DNA of 64,000 bases from Saccharothrix longispora (GTDB taxonomy: Bacteria > Actinomycetota > Actinomycetes > Mycobacteriales > Pseudonocardiaceae): NCBI RefSeq assembly GCF_030852425.1, contig NZ_NSDM01000009.1, positions 62,001 through 126,000 of the forward strand, in the 5' to 3' direction. Position 1 is the stretch's first letter, and every line of letters starts with the position of its first letter. A model generated the notes under the pieces. That model saw only the letters and a program-made list of their open reading frames with translations, made no database searches and was not told where the DNA came from. The position numbers and the translations under genes are program-made. Positions 44,733 through 53,645 of the stretch are shown one piece after another.

Positions 44733-45022
44733 CCGATCTGACCGTGACCAACTCCCGGGACGCCGACGGGACGCCGACGCTCACCGCGACCGGCGAGATC
44801 GACCTGTCCAACGTCGCGGAGTTCGCCGGGGCGCTGGCCGAGGGCGTCGGGGCGGGCACCCCGCTCACCGTCGACCTGACCGGGGTCGCCTACCTCGACA
44901 GCGCGGCCCTCAACGCCCTGTTCACGCACGCCGGGCAGATCCGCATCGTGGCCGGCCGCCTGCTGCTGCCGGTGCTGCGCATCTGCGGGCTGACCGAGCT
45001 GACCACCGTCGTGCAGCGCTGA
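44729..45022 (+). CDS. STAS-domain anti-sigma factor antagonist
   Basis: A 97-residue RsbV/SpoIIAA-type protein. The phosphorylatable serine lies in GVAYLDSAALNALFTHAG. The N-terminus LTATGEIDLSNVAEFAGAL is typical of the family. ATG 44729 overlaps the stop of the hybrid kinase. The C-terminal HATPase domain of that protein would phosphorylate this serine, and its PP2C domain would remove the phosphate. Confidence 0.92.
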   Translation: MTDLTVTNSRDADGTPTLTATGEIDLSNVAEFAGALAEGVGAGTPLTVDLTGVAYLDSAALNALFTHAGQIRIVAGRLLLPVLRICGLTELTTVVQR

Positions 45023-45080
45023 CCGGCCCGGCCGCCGGACCGGTGTCGGCCGGCTTGTCGGCGTCAGCGGCCCATCGGCG

Positions 45081-46268
45081 TCAGCGGTCCACCGCGACCC
45101 GCAGGCCGCGCAGCTCGTAGCCCGCGATGTCCTCCTTGAACGACACGGCCGGCCCGCCGGCCATGCGGAGGCCGTCGACCGCGAACAGGCGGTGCAGGAA
45201 GACGTCCGTCTCCAGCACGGCGATGTGCGAGCCCGGGCACCGGTGCGCGCCGTCGCCGAACGACAGGCCGGTCGCCGCGCCGCCGTCGGCCAGGGGGCGG
45301 GCCGGGCGGAGCGACAGCGGGTCGTTGCCGACCACGGCCGGGTCGAGGTTGGCGACGTCCACGTGGACGTGCACCTCCGCGCCCGGCGGCACGGTGACGC
45401 CGGCGACGGTGACCGGCGCGGTCGTGCGGCGGCGCACCTGGCCGATCACCGGTTCCAGCCGCAGCACCTCGTGCAGCACGGCCAGCCGGCCGGGTTCGTC
45501 GGCGGTCAGGTAGGTCGCGCGCAGGGCGTCGTCGGTGAACAGGTGCCACGCCGCCACGACGATGAACTCGCGCGTGGTGACCATGCCGGCGGCGGCGAAC
45601 GTCACGCACTCGCCGAGCACGTCACCGGCCGTGCAGCCCTCGTCGAGCAGGTGGGACACCAGGTCGTCGCGCCGGCGGGCGCGGCGGTCGCGCACGGCCG
45701 GGCGCACGTCGGCCCAGTAGACCGCCAGCATGCTCGTGAGGTGCCGGACGAACGTGCGGACGCCGGTCAGGCTGGTGAAGCCCGGCGTGTCGAACTTCTC
45801 GGGGAAGAACCGCTCCAGCCGGGCCTGGATGCCGGGCTTGCCCCGGGTGAGCCCGAGGACGGCCGAGGTGACGTCGATCGCCACCCGGAACGCCAGGTCG
45901 GACAGGTCCAGCTCGCCCGCGGCGCGCAGCCGCGCGACCTGCTCGTCGGCGACCCGCTCCATGATCGGCCGGTAGGTCTCGTCGACGCGGCGGGGCGTGA
46001 AGAACCGGGCGGTCTGCCTGCGGTCCTCGCGGTGCTCGGGGCCGTCGCGGTACAGCACGGGGCGGCGGATGCGGGGCGGCATCCTCGCGACGGTCTGCAC
46101 GCCCAGCCCGGCCTGCACGGTGTCGCCCGCGCGCAGGAACGCACGGCCCGCCGCGTAACCGGTGATCCGCCAGACGCCGTCCGGGTCGTGCCGGACCGGG
46201 CAGCCGACCGCGGTGGGACCGCGGTCGACCTTGCGCGCCACGTCCTCGGCCACGGGCCCTCCCTCCAC
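45081..46268 (-). CDS. Cytochrome P450
   Basis: A 395-residue bacterial class I P450. The heme ligand is Cys344 in FGDGAHRCPGSHIAVLE. ExxR is EVLR in LAVLHEVLRLEPVIGQVRRR. The I-helix has TFAAAGMVTTREF, with the AGxxTT oxygen-activation motif. ATG or GTG near 46268 is the start. No ferredoxin or ferredoxin reductase gene lies beside it, so electrons must come from elsewhere. The substrate is unknown; the neighbours are not an evident biosynthetic cluster. Confidence 0.93.
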   Translation of the reverse strand: MEGGPVAEDVARKVDRGPTAVGCPVRHDPDGVWRITGYAAGRAFLRAGDTVQAGLGVQTVARMPPRIRRPVLYRDGPEHREDRRQTARFFTPRRVDETYRPIMERVADEQVARLRAAGELDLSDLAFRVAIDVTSAVLGLTRGKPGIQARLERFFPEKFDTPGFTSLTGVRTFVRHLTSMLAVYWADVRPAVRDRRARRRDDLVSHLLDEGCTAGDVLGECVTFAAAGMVTTREFIVVAAWHLFTDDALRATYLTADEPGRLAVLHEVLRLEPVIGQVRRRTTAPVTVAGVTVPPGAEVHVHVDVANLDPAVVGNDPLSLRPARPLADGGAATGLSFGDGAHRCPGSHIAVLETDVFLHRLFAVDGLRMAGGPAVSFKEDIAGYELRGLRVAVDR

Positions 46269-46339
46269 GCGGGAACACCGCCGAGCCTAGGGCGCGCGAC
46301 GGCGCCGCACAGGCGCCGATGGGGGGCGGGCGTCACGCG

Positions 46340-46744
46340 TCAGGAGGACAGCGGTTCCTGGAACAGCAGGGCGGGCGCGGCCACGGCCCGGCGCGGCGCG
46401 GCGGGGGCGGGCAGCGAGATCTCCGCGGTCGGCTCGTCGTCCCGCGCCTCGTCCCGCGGGGGCACGGCCGCGGGCGCCGGCTCGGTGGCCGGGACGGCCA
46501 GCTGCTGCTGCACCTGGTTCACCCACAGCAACCACATGGCCTCGTCCCGGTGACCGCGGTACTCGGCCTTGAGGCCCGCCAACGACCCGCGCACGCGGGC
46601 GGCGAGCACGGCGTCCTCGCGCACCGCGGCCCAGATGGCCCGGGCGCCGGCGTCGCGCGTCTGCACGAGGTGCTTCACCTCGTCGCTCAAATCGGCGGCG
46701 GGCAGGACCGACCACGCCGCCGCGATCTTCTGTGCCTTGGTCAC
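46340..46744 (-). CDS. Hypothetical protein
   Basis: A 134-residue protein from GTG 46744 (MTKAQKIAAAWSVLPAADLS). The N-terminal 85 residues are helical (DEVKHLVQTRDAGARAIWAAV, then LKAEYRGHRDEAMWLLWVNQ). The last 45 are Pro/Ala/Glu-rich and probably disordered. I do not recognise a family. An in-frame ATG at 46783 would add 13 residues. GC3 bias is strong in this frame, which supports real coding. Confidence 0.6.
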   Translation of the reverse strand: MTKAQKIAAAWSVLPAADLSDEVKHLVQTRDAGARAIWAAVREDAVLAARVRGSLAGLKAEYRGHRDEAMWLLWVNQVQQQLAVPATEPAPAAVPPRDEARDDEPTAEISLPAPAAPRRAVAAPALLFQEPLSS

Positions 46745-46885
46745 CCTGTCATCCTCGCTGACCGAGAGGTCCGGACAATGCATTGACGCGGTGTAATCAA
46801 CATCTCGTTTTATCGGGTGACCCCTCAGGCAACCGGCACATCCGGCCACGCGTCGTGACCGTCGTGTCCCAGGTGGACGGCCGCC

Positions 46886-47704
46886 TCACTGCTCCACGTG
46901 CTGCGTCACGGTGCCCCGCACGAAGTACCGCTGCGCCACCAGGAACAGCAGGATCATCGGCACGGTCGCGATCGTGCTCGCCGCCAGCACCAGCTCCCAC
47001 TGCTCCTCGCCGCCCTCGCCGAAGCGGTCCAGCACGGCCTTCAACCCGCGCGGCACCGTGTACAGCTCGGTCTCGCGCAGGTAGATGAGCGGCTTGACCA
47101 GGTCGGTCCACGCCGCCTTCAGCTCGAACACGAAGACCACGATCAGCCCCGGCCGGGCCAGCGGCAGGGCCATGCCGGTGAACAGCCGCCACGCGCCCGC
47201 GCCGTCCACCTTGGCCGCGTCGAACACCTCGCGCGGCAGGCCGAGGAAGAACTGGCGCAGCAGGAAGATGTAGAACGCCGAGCCGAACAGGTTCTGCGCC
47301 CACAGCGGCACCTGCGTGGTCGCCAGGCCGAGCGCGTGCCACTCCAGGTACACCGGCACCATGGTGACCGCGGCGGGCAGCATCATGGTCGCCAGCACGA
47401 CGCCGAACAACGCGTCGCGGCCGGGGAAGCGGAACATCGCGAAGCCGAACGCCACCAGCGCGCTCGCCACCGTGGCCGACGCGGCGGCGGCCAGCCCGAT
47501 CGCGACGCTGTTGCCGATCCACGTCGTCAGCGGCACCGCCTGCCACACCTCGACGTAGTTCTGCGGTGAGAAGGGCCGGGGCAGCAGCGCGTTGTCGAAG
47601 ACGTGCGCCCGGTCCTTGAGCGACGCGCTCACCAACCACCAGAACGGGTAGCCGAACGCCGGCGTGACGACCAGCAGCCCCGCGAGAACCCCGACGCGCC
47701 TCAC
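46886..47704 (-). CDS. ABC sugar transporter permease (MalG type)
   Basis: A 272-residue inner-membrane permease with about six helices. The cytoplasmic EAA loop, which contacts the ATPase, is EVFDAAKVDGAGAWRLFTGMALPLARPGL. It overlaps the upstream permease gene by 4 bp. With the next two genes it forms a carbohydrate importer of the CUT1 type. Confidence 0.93.
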   Translation of the reverse strand: MRRVGVLAGLLVVTPAFGYPFWWLVSASLKDRAHVFDNALLPRPFSPQNYVEVWQAVPLTTWIGNSVAIGLAAAASATVASALVAFGFAMFRFPGRDALFGVVLATMMLPAAVTMVPVYLEWHALGLATTQVPLWAQNLFGSAFYIFLLRQFFLGLPREVFDAAKVDGAGAWRLFTGMALPLARPGLIVVFVFELKAAWTDLVKPLIYLRETELYTVPRGLKAVLDRFGEGGEEQWELVLAASTIATVPMILLFLVAQRYFVRGTVTQHVEQ

Positions 47705-48612
47705 GGCCGCTCACCCTCGTTGTGGACGTACCGGCGCGACACCCGCACCTGCACGAACGTCACCACCGCGATGACGGCGAACAGGAACCACGCCAGCGCG
47801 GAGGCGTAGCCCATCCGCAGCGACCCGAACGCCTCCTGGAACAGGTGGATGACGTAGAACAGCGCCGCGTCGCCCTCGGCGGACTGCTTGGCCCGCGCCC
47901 CGAAGTACATCGCGTACGCCTCGGTGAACACCTGGAGCGAGGCGATCGTGTTCACCACCACCGTGAAGTAGACCGTGCCGCTGATGCCCGGCAGCGTGAC
48001 GTGCCAGAACTGCCGCCACGGGGACGCGCCGTCCAGGCGGGCCGCCTCGTAGCGCTCCAGCGGCACGCGGGTGAGCGCCGCCAGGTAGAGCACCGCCGTG
48101 CTGCCGACCGTCCACAGGCTCATCACCACCAGGCCGGGCTTGATCCACGCGGGGTCGGTCGTCCAGTTCGGCCCGGTGAACCCGAACCAGGACAGGAACT
48201 CGTTGACCGCGCCGTTCTGCCCGTTGAGCAGCAGCAGGAACAGCGCGGCCAGCGCCACCGGCGGCGTCATCACCGGCAGGTACACGATCGTGCGGAAGAA
48301 CCCGGCCGTCCGGCCCGCGCGGCGCAGCAGGGAGGCCAGGCCCAGGGCGAGCGCGATCTGCGCGGGCACGTGCAGGACGGTGAAGAACACCGTGTTCCAC
48401 ATCGCCGTGCCGACCCGCTCGTCGGCGACCGCCTCGCGGTAGTTCTCCAGCCCGACGTAGGTGGGCGGCTTGAGCATGTCGTAGTGGGTGAGCGACAGCC
48501 ACAGGCTGTAGAGCATCGGCCCGGCGGTGAACGCCAGGAAGCCGACGATCCAGGGCAGCAGGAACAACCACCCGGCCCGCGCCTCGCGCGAGGTCACCGA
48601 TCCCGCGGCCAC
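47701..48612 (-). CDS. ABC sugar transporter permease (MalF type)
   Basis: A 303-residue permease. The N-terminal helix WLFLLPWIVGFLAFTAGPML is typical of MalF/UgpA proteins; the EAA-like loop is RYEAARLDGASPWRQFWHVTLPGI. GTG 48612 begins 4 nt after the binding-protein stop. It pairs with the MalG-type protein downstream to form the membrane channel. Confidence 0.93.
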   Translation of the reverse strand: MAAGSVTSREARAGWLFLLPWIVGFLAFTAGPMLYSLWLSLTHYDMLKPPTYVGLENYREAVADERVGTAMWNTVFFTVLHVPAQIALALGLASLLRRAGRTAGFFRTIVYLPVMTPPVALAALFLLLLNGQNGAVNEFLSWFGFTGPNWTTDPAWIKPGLVVMSLWTVGSTAVLYLAALTRVPLERYEAARLDGASPWRQFWHVTLPGISGTVYFTVVVNTIASLQVFTEAYAMYFGARAKQSAEGDAALFYVIHLFQEAFGSLRMGYASALAWFLFAVIAVVTFVQVRVSRRYVHNEGERP

Positions 48613-48616
48613 CGCG

Positions 48617-49948
48617 TCACCGCCCGCCCGCGCGCTTGAGCGCGCGTTCGGCTTCCCGCTGGGCCTGGGCCATCGCCTCGGCCGGGCCCTGACCCCCGGT
48701 GAGCACCCGGTTCACCGCGCCCTCCCAGGCGCGCACGAGGTCGCTCGCCGCCGGGCTCGGCGGCACCGCGAACGCCACGTCCTGCAACGCCAGCACGGCG
48801 GGCACCCCGCGTTCGAGGATGCGGTTCCCCTTCGGGTCGAACACGTCGCGGAAGATCCGCTCGTCGGCGGCCCGGTTCGCGGTGAACGTGCCGCCGTAGG
48901 GCTTGCCGGCCGCGGCCAGGGCGTCGCGGCGGGCCGTCGCCGCGGTCACCCACGTCTCCGTCGCGGTCATCGTGGCGATGAAGCGGCACGCCGCGTCGGG
49001 GTGCCGCGACCCCTTGGGGATCGCCCACGCCTGCCCGCCCAGCTCGGTCACCGGCCGGCCCTCCCGGTCGGTGAACGGCGCGACGCCGATGTCCGCCTCC
49101 GGCGAGTTCGCGGCCAGCGTGTTGAGGTACCAGGAGTCCATCGGCATCGCGGCGAGCCGACCGGTCGCGTACTGGTTGGCCGCGCCGAACTGGTCGAACG
49201 TGTCGCGGAACGCCTTGAACGACGCCCAGCCGCCCTGCCGCTCGACCAGGTCCGCGGTGAACCGGACCGCCTCCACCACGCGCGGGTCGTCCAGCCGGAC
49301 GTCGAGGCCGTCGTCGCCGACCAGCCGCACGCCGTTGGCGGCGGCCCACATCGGCAGGAACTCGGGCATCCTCGGGTCGAACCCGATGCGCTGGAGCTTC
49401 GGCCCGTCCCGGCGCGCGAGCCGGTCGGTGAGCGCGGTCAGCGCGTCCCAGTCCGCCGTGGACACGGACGCCGGGTCCACGCCCGCCTCGCGCAGCACGG
49501 GGTTGTTGAGCAGGAGCAGGCGGACGCCGGCGAAGTCGGGCAGCCCGTACACCCGCCCCTGGTAGGTGACCTGCCGGACGGCGGCCTCGCGGAACTGCCC
49601 GACGTCCACGCCCTGCTCCCGGACGCAGTCCTCCAGGCTCTCCACCGCGCCGCGCGCGGCGTAGCCGCCGAGCTTGCGGCGTTCGGCGTAGACGAGGTCG
49701 GGAGGTTCGCCCGCCGCCACCGCGGAGAGGAACTGCTGCTCGTCGAACGCGCCCTCGACGATCCTCAGGTCCACCTCGGGGTTGGCCTCGCGGAACAGCG
49801 CCACGCGCGCCGTCGCGTGCTCGTCGGGCAGGCCGAACCCCATGGTGACCAGGGCGTTGGGCGCGTCGCCCGGTGAGGCGCCCACACCGCCGCACCCGGC
49901 GGCGACCAGACCCAGGACCGCGGCTAAGGCAACCAACTCTCCGCGCAC
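48617..49948 (-). CDS. ABC sugar-binding lipoprotein
   Basis: A 443-residue extracellular solute-binding protein, family 1. GTG 49948 follows GGGGAGG. The signal is ELVALAAVLGLVAAGC with a lipobox ending at Cys, so it is anchored in the membrane by lipid. Later motifs include YLNTLAANSPEADIGVAPF and QAWAIPKGSRHPDAACRFI. The operon has no ATPase gene; such actinomycete importers often share one ATPase (MsiK type) encoded elsewhere. No LacI repressor is adjacent. The substrate is probably an oligosaccharide. Confidence 0.92.
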   Translation of the reverse strand: MRGELVALAAVLGLVAAGCGGVGASPGDAPNALVTMGFGLPDEHATARVALFREANPEVDLRIVEGAFDEQQFLSAVAAGEPPDLVYAERRKLGGYAARGAVESLEDCVREQGVDVGQFREAAVRQVTYQGRVYGLPDFAGVRLLLLNNPVLREAGVDPASVSTADWDALTALTDRLARRDGPKLQRIGFDPRMPEFLPMWAAANGVRLVGDDGLDVRLDDPRVVEAVRFTADLVERQGGWASFKAFRDTFDQFGAANQYATGRLAAMPMDSWYLNTLAANSPEADIGVAPFTDREGRPVTELGGQAWAIPKGSRHPDAACRFIATMTATETWVTAATARRDALAAAGKPYGGTFTANRAADERIFRDVFDPKGNRILERGVPAVLALQDVAFAVPPSPAASDLVRAWEGAVNRVLTGGQGPAEAMAQAQREAERALKRAGGR

Positions 49949-50412
49949 GACCGCCTCCCCAGGGTGCACAACCACCTGGCCGGGTTCCCATTGCGACGCG
50001 CCGTACACAAGATTCACTCGAAGAGCCCAATCGGGCGATCACGGGCTCACCTGGTCGTGGTGCGTAGTGCCTGGTCACGCCGGAAAACAGGCACGGTGGA
50101 ACTCCTGGGCATCGATCCCGCACGCGTGACCAAGGGCCTGCTCGGGCGGGCGCTCGCCCCCGTGGAGCAGGTGACGCGGCGGGACCGGCGGCACGTGTGG
50201 TCCTGCCCGGGAGCCGCCGGCCGGATAGCACCCGCCCGTGCGCCACGACGACGCCATGGCCGAGCCGCGCCGGCACGTCGAGGCGGCCGACCGCGACGCC
50301 CGGGTGGCGCCTCGACGTCGCGGCGGTCGCCGGACGAGGACCGGTCGTCCTCGTCGGAGGTCCGGGCCGGGTACGAGCGGATCGTGGGCGTGCCGGCCGC
50401 GGACGACCCGGC
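49949..50412. other. Gene-free stretch upstream of the sugar importer
   Basis: 464 bases with no frame that keeps a consistent coding bias. The part near 49950-50080 must hold the promoter of the importer operon. I see no clear inverted repeat that would be a sugar-repressor site. Confidence 0.45.
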
Positions 50413-51390
50413 TCAGGGCAGCGAGACGGGCAGGCCCAGCAGCGCGAAGTGCTCCAGCCCGATGAACGACACCACCTCCGCGACCCGGTCGCCGCGCAGC
50501 CCCAGCACGTTCACCGTCCACGCCTCGTACGGCCCGGACGACCCCGGCCTGCGCAGGTAGCACCCCACCGCGGGTTGCCCGTTCGCGTTCGTCCGCAGGT
50601 GCCGCCACGACCCGCAGCCGGTCATCGGGACCCGGACGACGAAGTCCATCACCGCGTCCACGCCCCGGTACCAGTGCGGCAGCGGCGGCATCGACCAGGT
50701 GACGTCCTCGGTGAGCAGCGCGACCATCGCGTCCGCGTCACCGCGCTCCAGCGCCGTGCAGAAGCCGGTGACGACCTCCCGCAGCCGCACGTCGCCGACG
50801 CGGTGCAGCGACCGCTGCTCCCCGACCGAGGGCGCCTTCTCCGCCACCACCCGGCGGGCGCGGGCCAGCGCCGAGTTCACCGACGTCGTGGTCGTGCCGA
50901 GGGCCTCGGCGACCTCGGCCGCCGAGAACCCCAGGACGTGGAACAGCAGCAGCGCCGCCCGCTGGTTGCCCGGCAGGTGCTGGAGCGCCGCCACGAACGC
51001 CAGCTCCACCGCCTCGCGCCGCGTCACCGCGCCGTCCGGCCCGACCGGGTCCGGGTAGGGGCCCAGCCACGCCACGTCGGTGCGCGGCTCGTCGGGCAGC
51101 ACCAGGCGCTCGGCGGCCGGGCCCAGGTCGACGGGCAGCGCGCGCCGCCCCCGGCTCGCCACCACGTCCAGGCAGGCGTGGGTCGCCACGGTGTAGAGCC
51201 ACGTGCGCAGCGAACTCCGCCCCTCGAACCGGGAGAAGCCGCGCCACGCGCGCAGCAGCGCGTCCTGGAGGGCGTCGTCGGCGTCGTGCGCGGAGCCGAG
51301 CACGCGGTAGCAGTGCGCGTGCAGCTCGCGCCGCAGCGGCCGCACCAGGCGGGTGAACGCGGCGTCGTCACCGCCTCGCGCGAGGTCCAC
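50413..51390 (-). CDS. ECF sigma factor with C-terminal SnoaL-like domain
   Basis: A 325-residue extracytoplasmic-function sigma factor of the large type (TIGR02960-like, about 330 residues). Region 2: FTRLVRPLRRELHAHCYRVLG, then DADDALQDALLRAWRGF. Region 4: AALQHLPGNQRAALLLFHVL, GFSAAEVAEALGTTTTSVNSAL. The last 120 residues are a SnoaL/NTF2-like domain (FCTALERGDADAMVALLTEDVTWSM) that in related sigma factors tunes activity without a separate anti-sigma protein. GTG 51390 has GGAGG 8 nt upstream. It is divergent from the hydrolase gene 118 bp away, a likely target. Confidence 0.88.
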   Translation of the reverse strand: MDLARGGDDAAFTRLVRPLRRELHAHCYRVLGSAHDADDALQDALLRAWRGFSRFEGRSSLRTWLYTVATHACLDVVASRGRRALPVDLGPAAERLVLPDEPRTDVAWLGPYPDPVGPDGAVTRREAVELAFVAALQHLPGNQRAALLLFHVLGFSAAEVAEALGTTTTSVNSALARARRVVAEKAPSVGEQRSLHRVGDVRLREVVTGFCTALERGDADAMVALLTEDVTWSMPPLPHWYRGVDAVMDFVVRVPMTGCGSWRHLRTNANGQPAVGCYLRRPGSSGPYEAWTVNVLGLRGDRVAEVVSFIGLEHFALLGLPVSLP

Positions 51391-51508
51391 GTCGGGGTCC
51401 TCCGGGGCAGGTGCCGAAAAACTTCGCTCACGACCGACGATTCTGCCCGACGGACGGAGTCCAGTACCCCGAACGGGCTTGCCGCCCCCCGCTACCAGGA
51501 GGAACCGG

Positions 51509-52317
51509 ATGACCACCACCCACACCCTGCGCGTCCCGGACGCGTCCCTGCACTACGAGCTGCGCGGCACGGGGCCGCTCGTCGTGCTCGTCGGCGCGCC
51601 GATGGACGCCCGGTCGTTCGAACCGCTGGCCGACCTGCTGGCCGCCGACCACACCGTGCTCACCACGACCCGCGCGGCATCAACCGCAGCGCGGTGGACG
51701 ACCGGGACCGCGACGCCACGCCGGAGCTGCGCGCCGACGACCTCGCCCGGCTCGTCGAGCACGTCGACGCCGGCCCGGCCGTCGTGCTCGGCTCCAGCGG
51801 CGGCGCGGTCAGCGCGCTCGCCCTCGTGCAGGCCCGCCCGGACCTCGTGGACACCGTCATCGCCCACGAGCCGCCGCTGAACGAGCTGCTCGACGAGCGC
51901 GCGGAGCTGCGGGCGCGGACCGCGGGCATCGCGGCCACGCACCTCGCGGGCGACCACGAGGGCGCGTTCCGCGAGTTCCTCGCGCTCGCGGACATCGACC
52001 TGCCCGAGGAGGTGTTCCGGCACATGGTCGGCGGCGAGCGGTCCGCGCAGGACGTCGCGGACGCCGACTACCAGCACTCGGCCATGCTCGTCCCGACCAC
52101 CCGGTGGGTGCCCGACACGGACGTGCTGCGCGCCGCGCCGACCCGGATCGTGGTCGGCATCGGCGAGGAGTCCGCGGGCCAGCTGTGCGACCGCACGTCG
52201 CGGGCCCTGGCCGCCGCGCTCGGCGTGGCGCCGACGATGTTCCCGGGCGACCACGTCGGGTTCGCCGGCGACCCGGAGGGCTTCGCGACCCGGCTGCGCG
52301 AGGTGATCAAGGGCTGA
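51509..52317 (+). pseudogene. Alpha/beta hydrolase with a one-base frameshift
   Basis: ATG 51509 follows AGGAGGAA. The frame reads MTTTHTLRVPDASLHYELRG to LAADHTVLTT, then must shift at 51666/51667 to read DPRGINRSAVDDRDRDATPE and on to the stop at 52317. One added base would give 270 codons, 269 residues, a normal length. The nucleophile elbow GSSGGAVSAL and the catalytic His in PGDHVGFAGDP are intact in the second frame. It is therefore either a freshly broken gene or a sequencing error. The divergent ECF sigma factor next to it is often paired with such hydrolases. Confidence 0.88.
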
Positions 52318-52356
52318 GCGGGGGAGGGCGGGACCGCGCGGTCCCGCCCGCGCCCG

Positions 52357-53235
52357 TCAGCCGCGGAACTCCGGCTGCACGAAGTAGTGGCTGTCGCGGT
52401 AGCTGTCCGTCGGGAAGCCGCCGCCCACGCCGTAGCGGTACACGCCGGCGCCGTGGACGCCGTCGTGCGGCGCGGTGAACGGCGCGTCCACGACCGTCCC
52501 GGTGAGGTGGTCCTCGGCCACCAGGTACCCGCCCTGCGGCGTGTAGTACGACACCACGTAGTCCTGACCGGGCACGACCGGCACCGGGGTCGCGAAGTCG
52601 ATCTCGGCCATCCGGCCCGGGTGGTCCCACGGCTGCTCGGCCAGCAGCACGCCGTCCGACCACAGGCGCAGCAGGATCGGCCCGCGGTAGGCGCCCCGGC
52701 CCAGCGAGGCGCCCAGGACCAGGCCGGGCCGGTCGACCCGGACCCTGATCCCCACCTCGACCGGCAGGGTGTCGTGGTCCTGGACCTCCGCCGCGTACGG
52801 CGTGTACATCTCGCAGCGCACGGCGCAGTCCACCGGCTGCGGCACGGTCTCGCCGCCGACGTGCAGCACCAGCGTCTCGCCCGCCGCGCCGGGTCCCGCC
52901 GCGGTGACCGCGCGCCCGGCGACCACCGCGTCGGTGACGGCCTCCGGCGTCCACAGGTACGTCCAGTCGACGCGGAGGCCGCCGAGCACCCGCACCGGCG
53001 TCGCCCGGACCCAGGTGGCGCCGCCGTCGAACGTCAGTTCGGTGGCCACGACCGAGGCGGTGTCCGGGGTGACCGTGGCGCCGGTGACGAGGACGGGCAC
53101 GCCGACCTCCAGCCCGACCCGGGTGCTGGGGCTGAAGAACACGACGGCGGGGTCGGCGACCTGCGCGACCGCCGTGCCGGACAGGGCCAGCGTCGCGGCG
53201 GCGACCGCCGCGAGCAGCCTGGTTGAGCGGGACAT
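52357..53235 (-). CDS. Secreted DUF4082-like protein
   Basis: A 292-residue exported protein with signal peptide RLLAAVAAATLALSGTAVAQ. Residues about 30-110 look like an Ig-like domain (VFFSPSTRVGLEVGVPVLVTG, then ATELTFDGGATWVRA). Residues about 140-292 fit the DUF4082 beta-sandwich (HDTLPVEVGIRVRVDRPGLV, LLRLWSDGVLLAEQPW, ending DSYRDSHYFVQPEF). DUF4082 is usually one module in large secreted glycan-active proteins; here it is a short stand-alone protein. ATG 53235. Function unknown, possibly carbohydrate binding. Confidence 0.75.
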   Translation of the reverse strand: MSRSTRLLAAVAAATLALSGTAVAQVADPAVVFFSPSTRVGLEVGVPVLVTGATVTPDTASVVATELTFDGGATWVRATPVRVLGGLRVDWTYLWTPEAVTDAVVAGRAVTAAGPGAAGETLVLHVGGETVPQPVDCAVRCEMYTPYAAEVQDHDTLPVEVGIRVRVDRPGLVLGASLGRGAYRGPILLRLWSDGVLLAEQPWDHPGRMAEIDFATPVPVVPGQDYVVSYYTPQGGYLVAEDHLTGTVVDAPFTAPHDGVHGAGVYRYGVGGGFPTDSYRDSHYFVQPEFRG

Positions 53236-53251
53236 GCGCACTCCTCGGCGT

Positions 53252-53280
53252 AGTGGGGATCTCCTCCCGCAGTGGGGATC
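53252..53280. repeat. Direct repeat AGTGGGGATC, two copies 19 bp apart
   Basis: Copies at 53252-53261 and 53271-53280 in the leader of the DUF4082 gene, within 45 bp of its start. The 19-bp period is nearly two helical turns, which would suit a regulator site. Confidence 0.4.
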
Positions 53281-53456
53281 GTCCGCCGCGGGCGTCCCGC
53301 TACGAGGGGGGTTCGTGTCTCCGCCGTGGACACCTGTCACCTGGACGGGTGTATTCGTCGCCGATGGACAGCTCCAACCGATGGGGTGAACCTCCGCGTG
53401 CTGCACTCGAAGGGCAGGGAATCCAACCGGAACGACGCTGAACGAGGAGGTACGCG

Positions 53457-53645
53457 ATGGCTGTTCGATCGTTGGTCCGTCCGGTCGCGACACCGGAGGA
53501 CGTGGCCGAGTTGATGTCGGCGGTGGCCGAGCCGGAGACCGCGGTGACCGATCCGCCGCTGCCCGTGCCGTCGGCGGCGGGAGCCCTGCTGCTCGGGCTG
53601 CTGCTGGTCGCCTCCCCCAGCGTGCCGAAGGAACCGGGGAAGTAG
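53457..53645 (+). CDS. 62-residue peptide heading a coupled four-gene operon
   Basis: ATG 53457 has a perfect GAGGAGG ribosome site 6 nt upstream, strong support for real translation. The peptide has an acidic N-terminal part (TPEDVAELMSAVAEPETAVT), a proline turn (DPPLPVPSAA), a hydrophobic core (GALLLGLLLVAS) and a short tail SPSVPKEPGK. It has no cysteine. It could be a leader-core precursor of a modified peptide, a bacteriocin-like peptide, or a small membrane protein. Its stop overlaps the next start by 1 bp. I do not recognise a family. Confidence 0.7.
   Translation: MAVRSLVRPVATPEDVAELMSAVAEPETAVTDPPLPVPSAAGALLLGLLLVASPSVPKEPGK

Noticed and set aside
45081-46268. P450 as part of a biosynthetic cluster
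   Set aside because: Neighbours are an anti-sigma system and a sugar importer, with no scaffold-forming enzyme or redox partner.
50075-50412. Possible short genes on either strand upstream of the sugar importer
   Set aside because: No frame keeps third-position GC bias and no family is recognisable.
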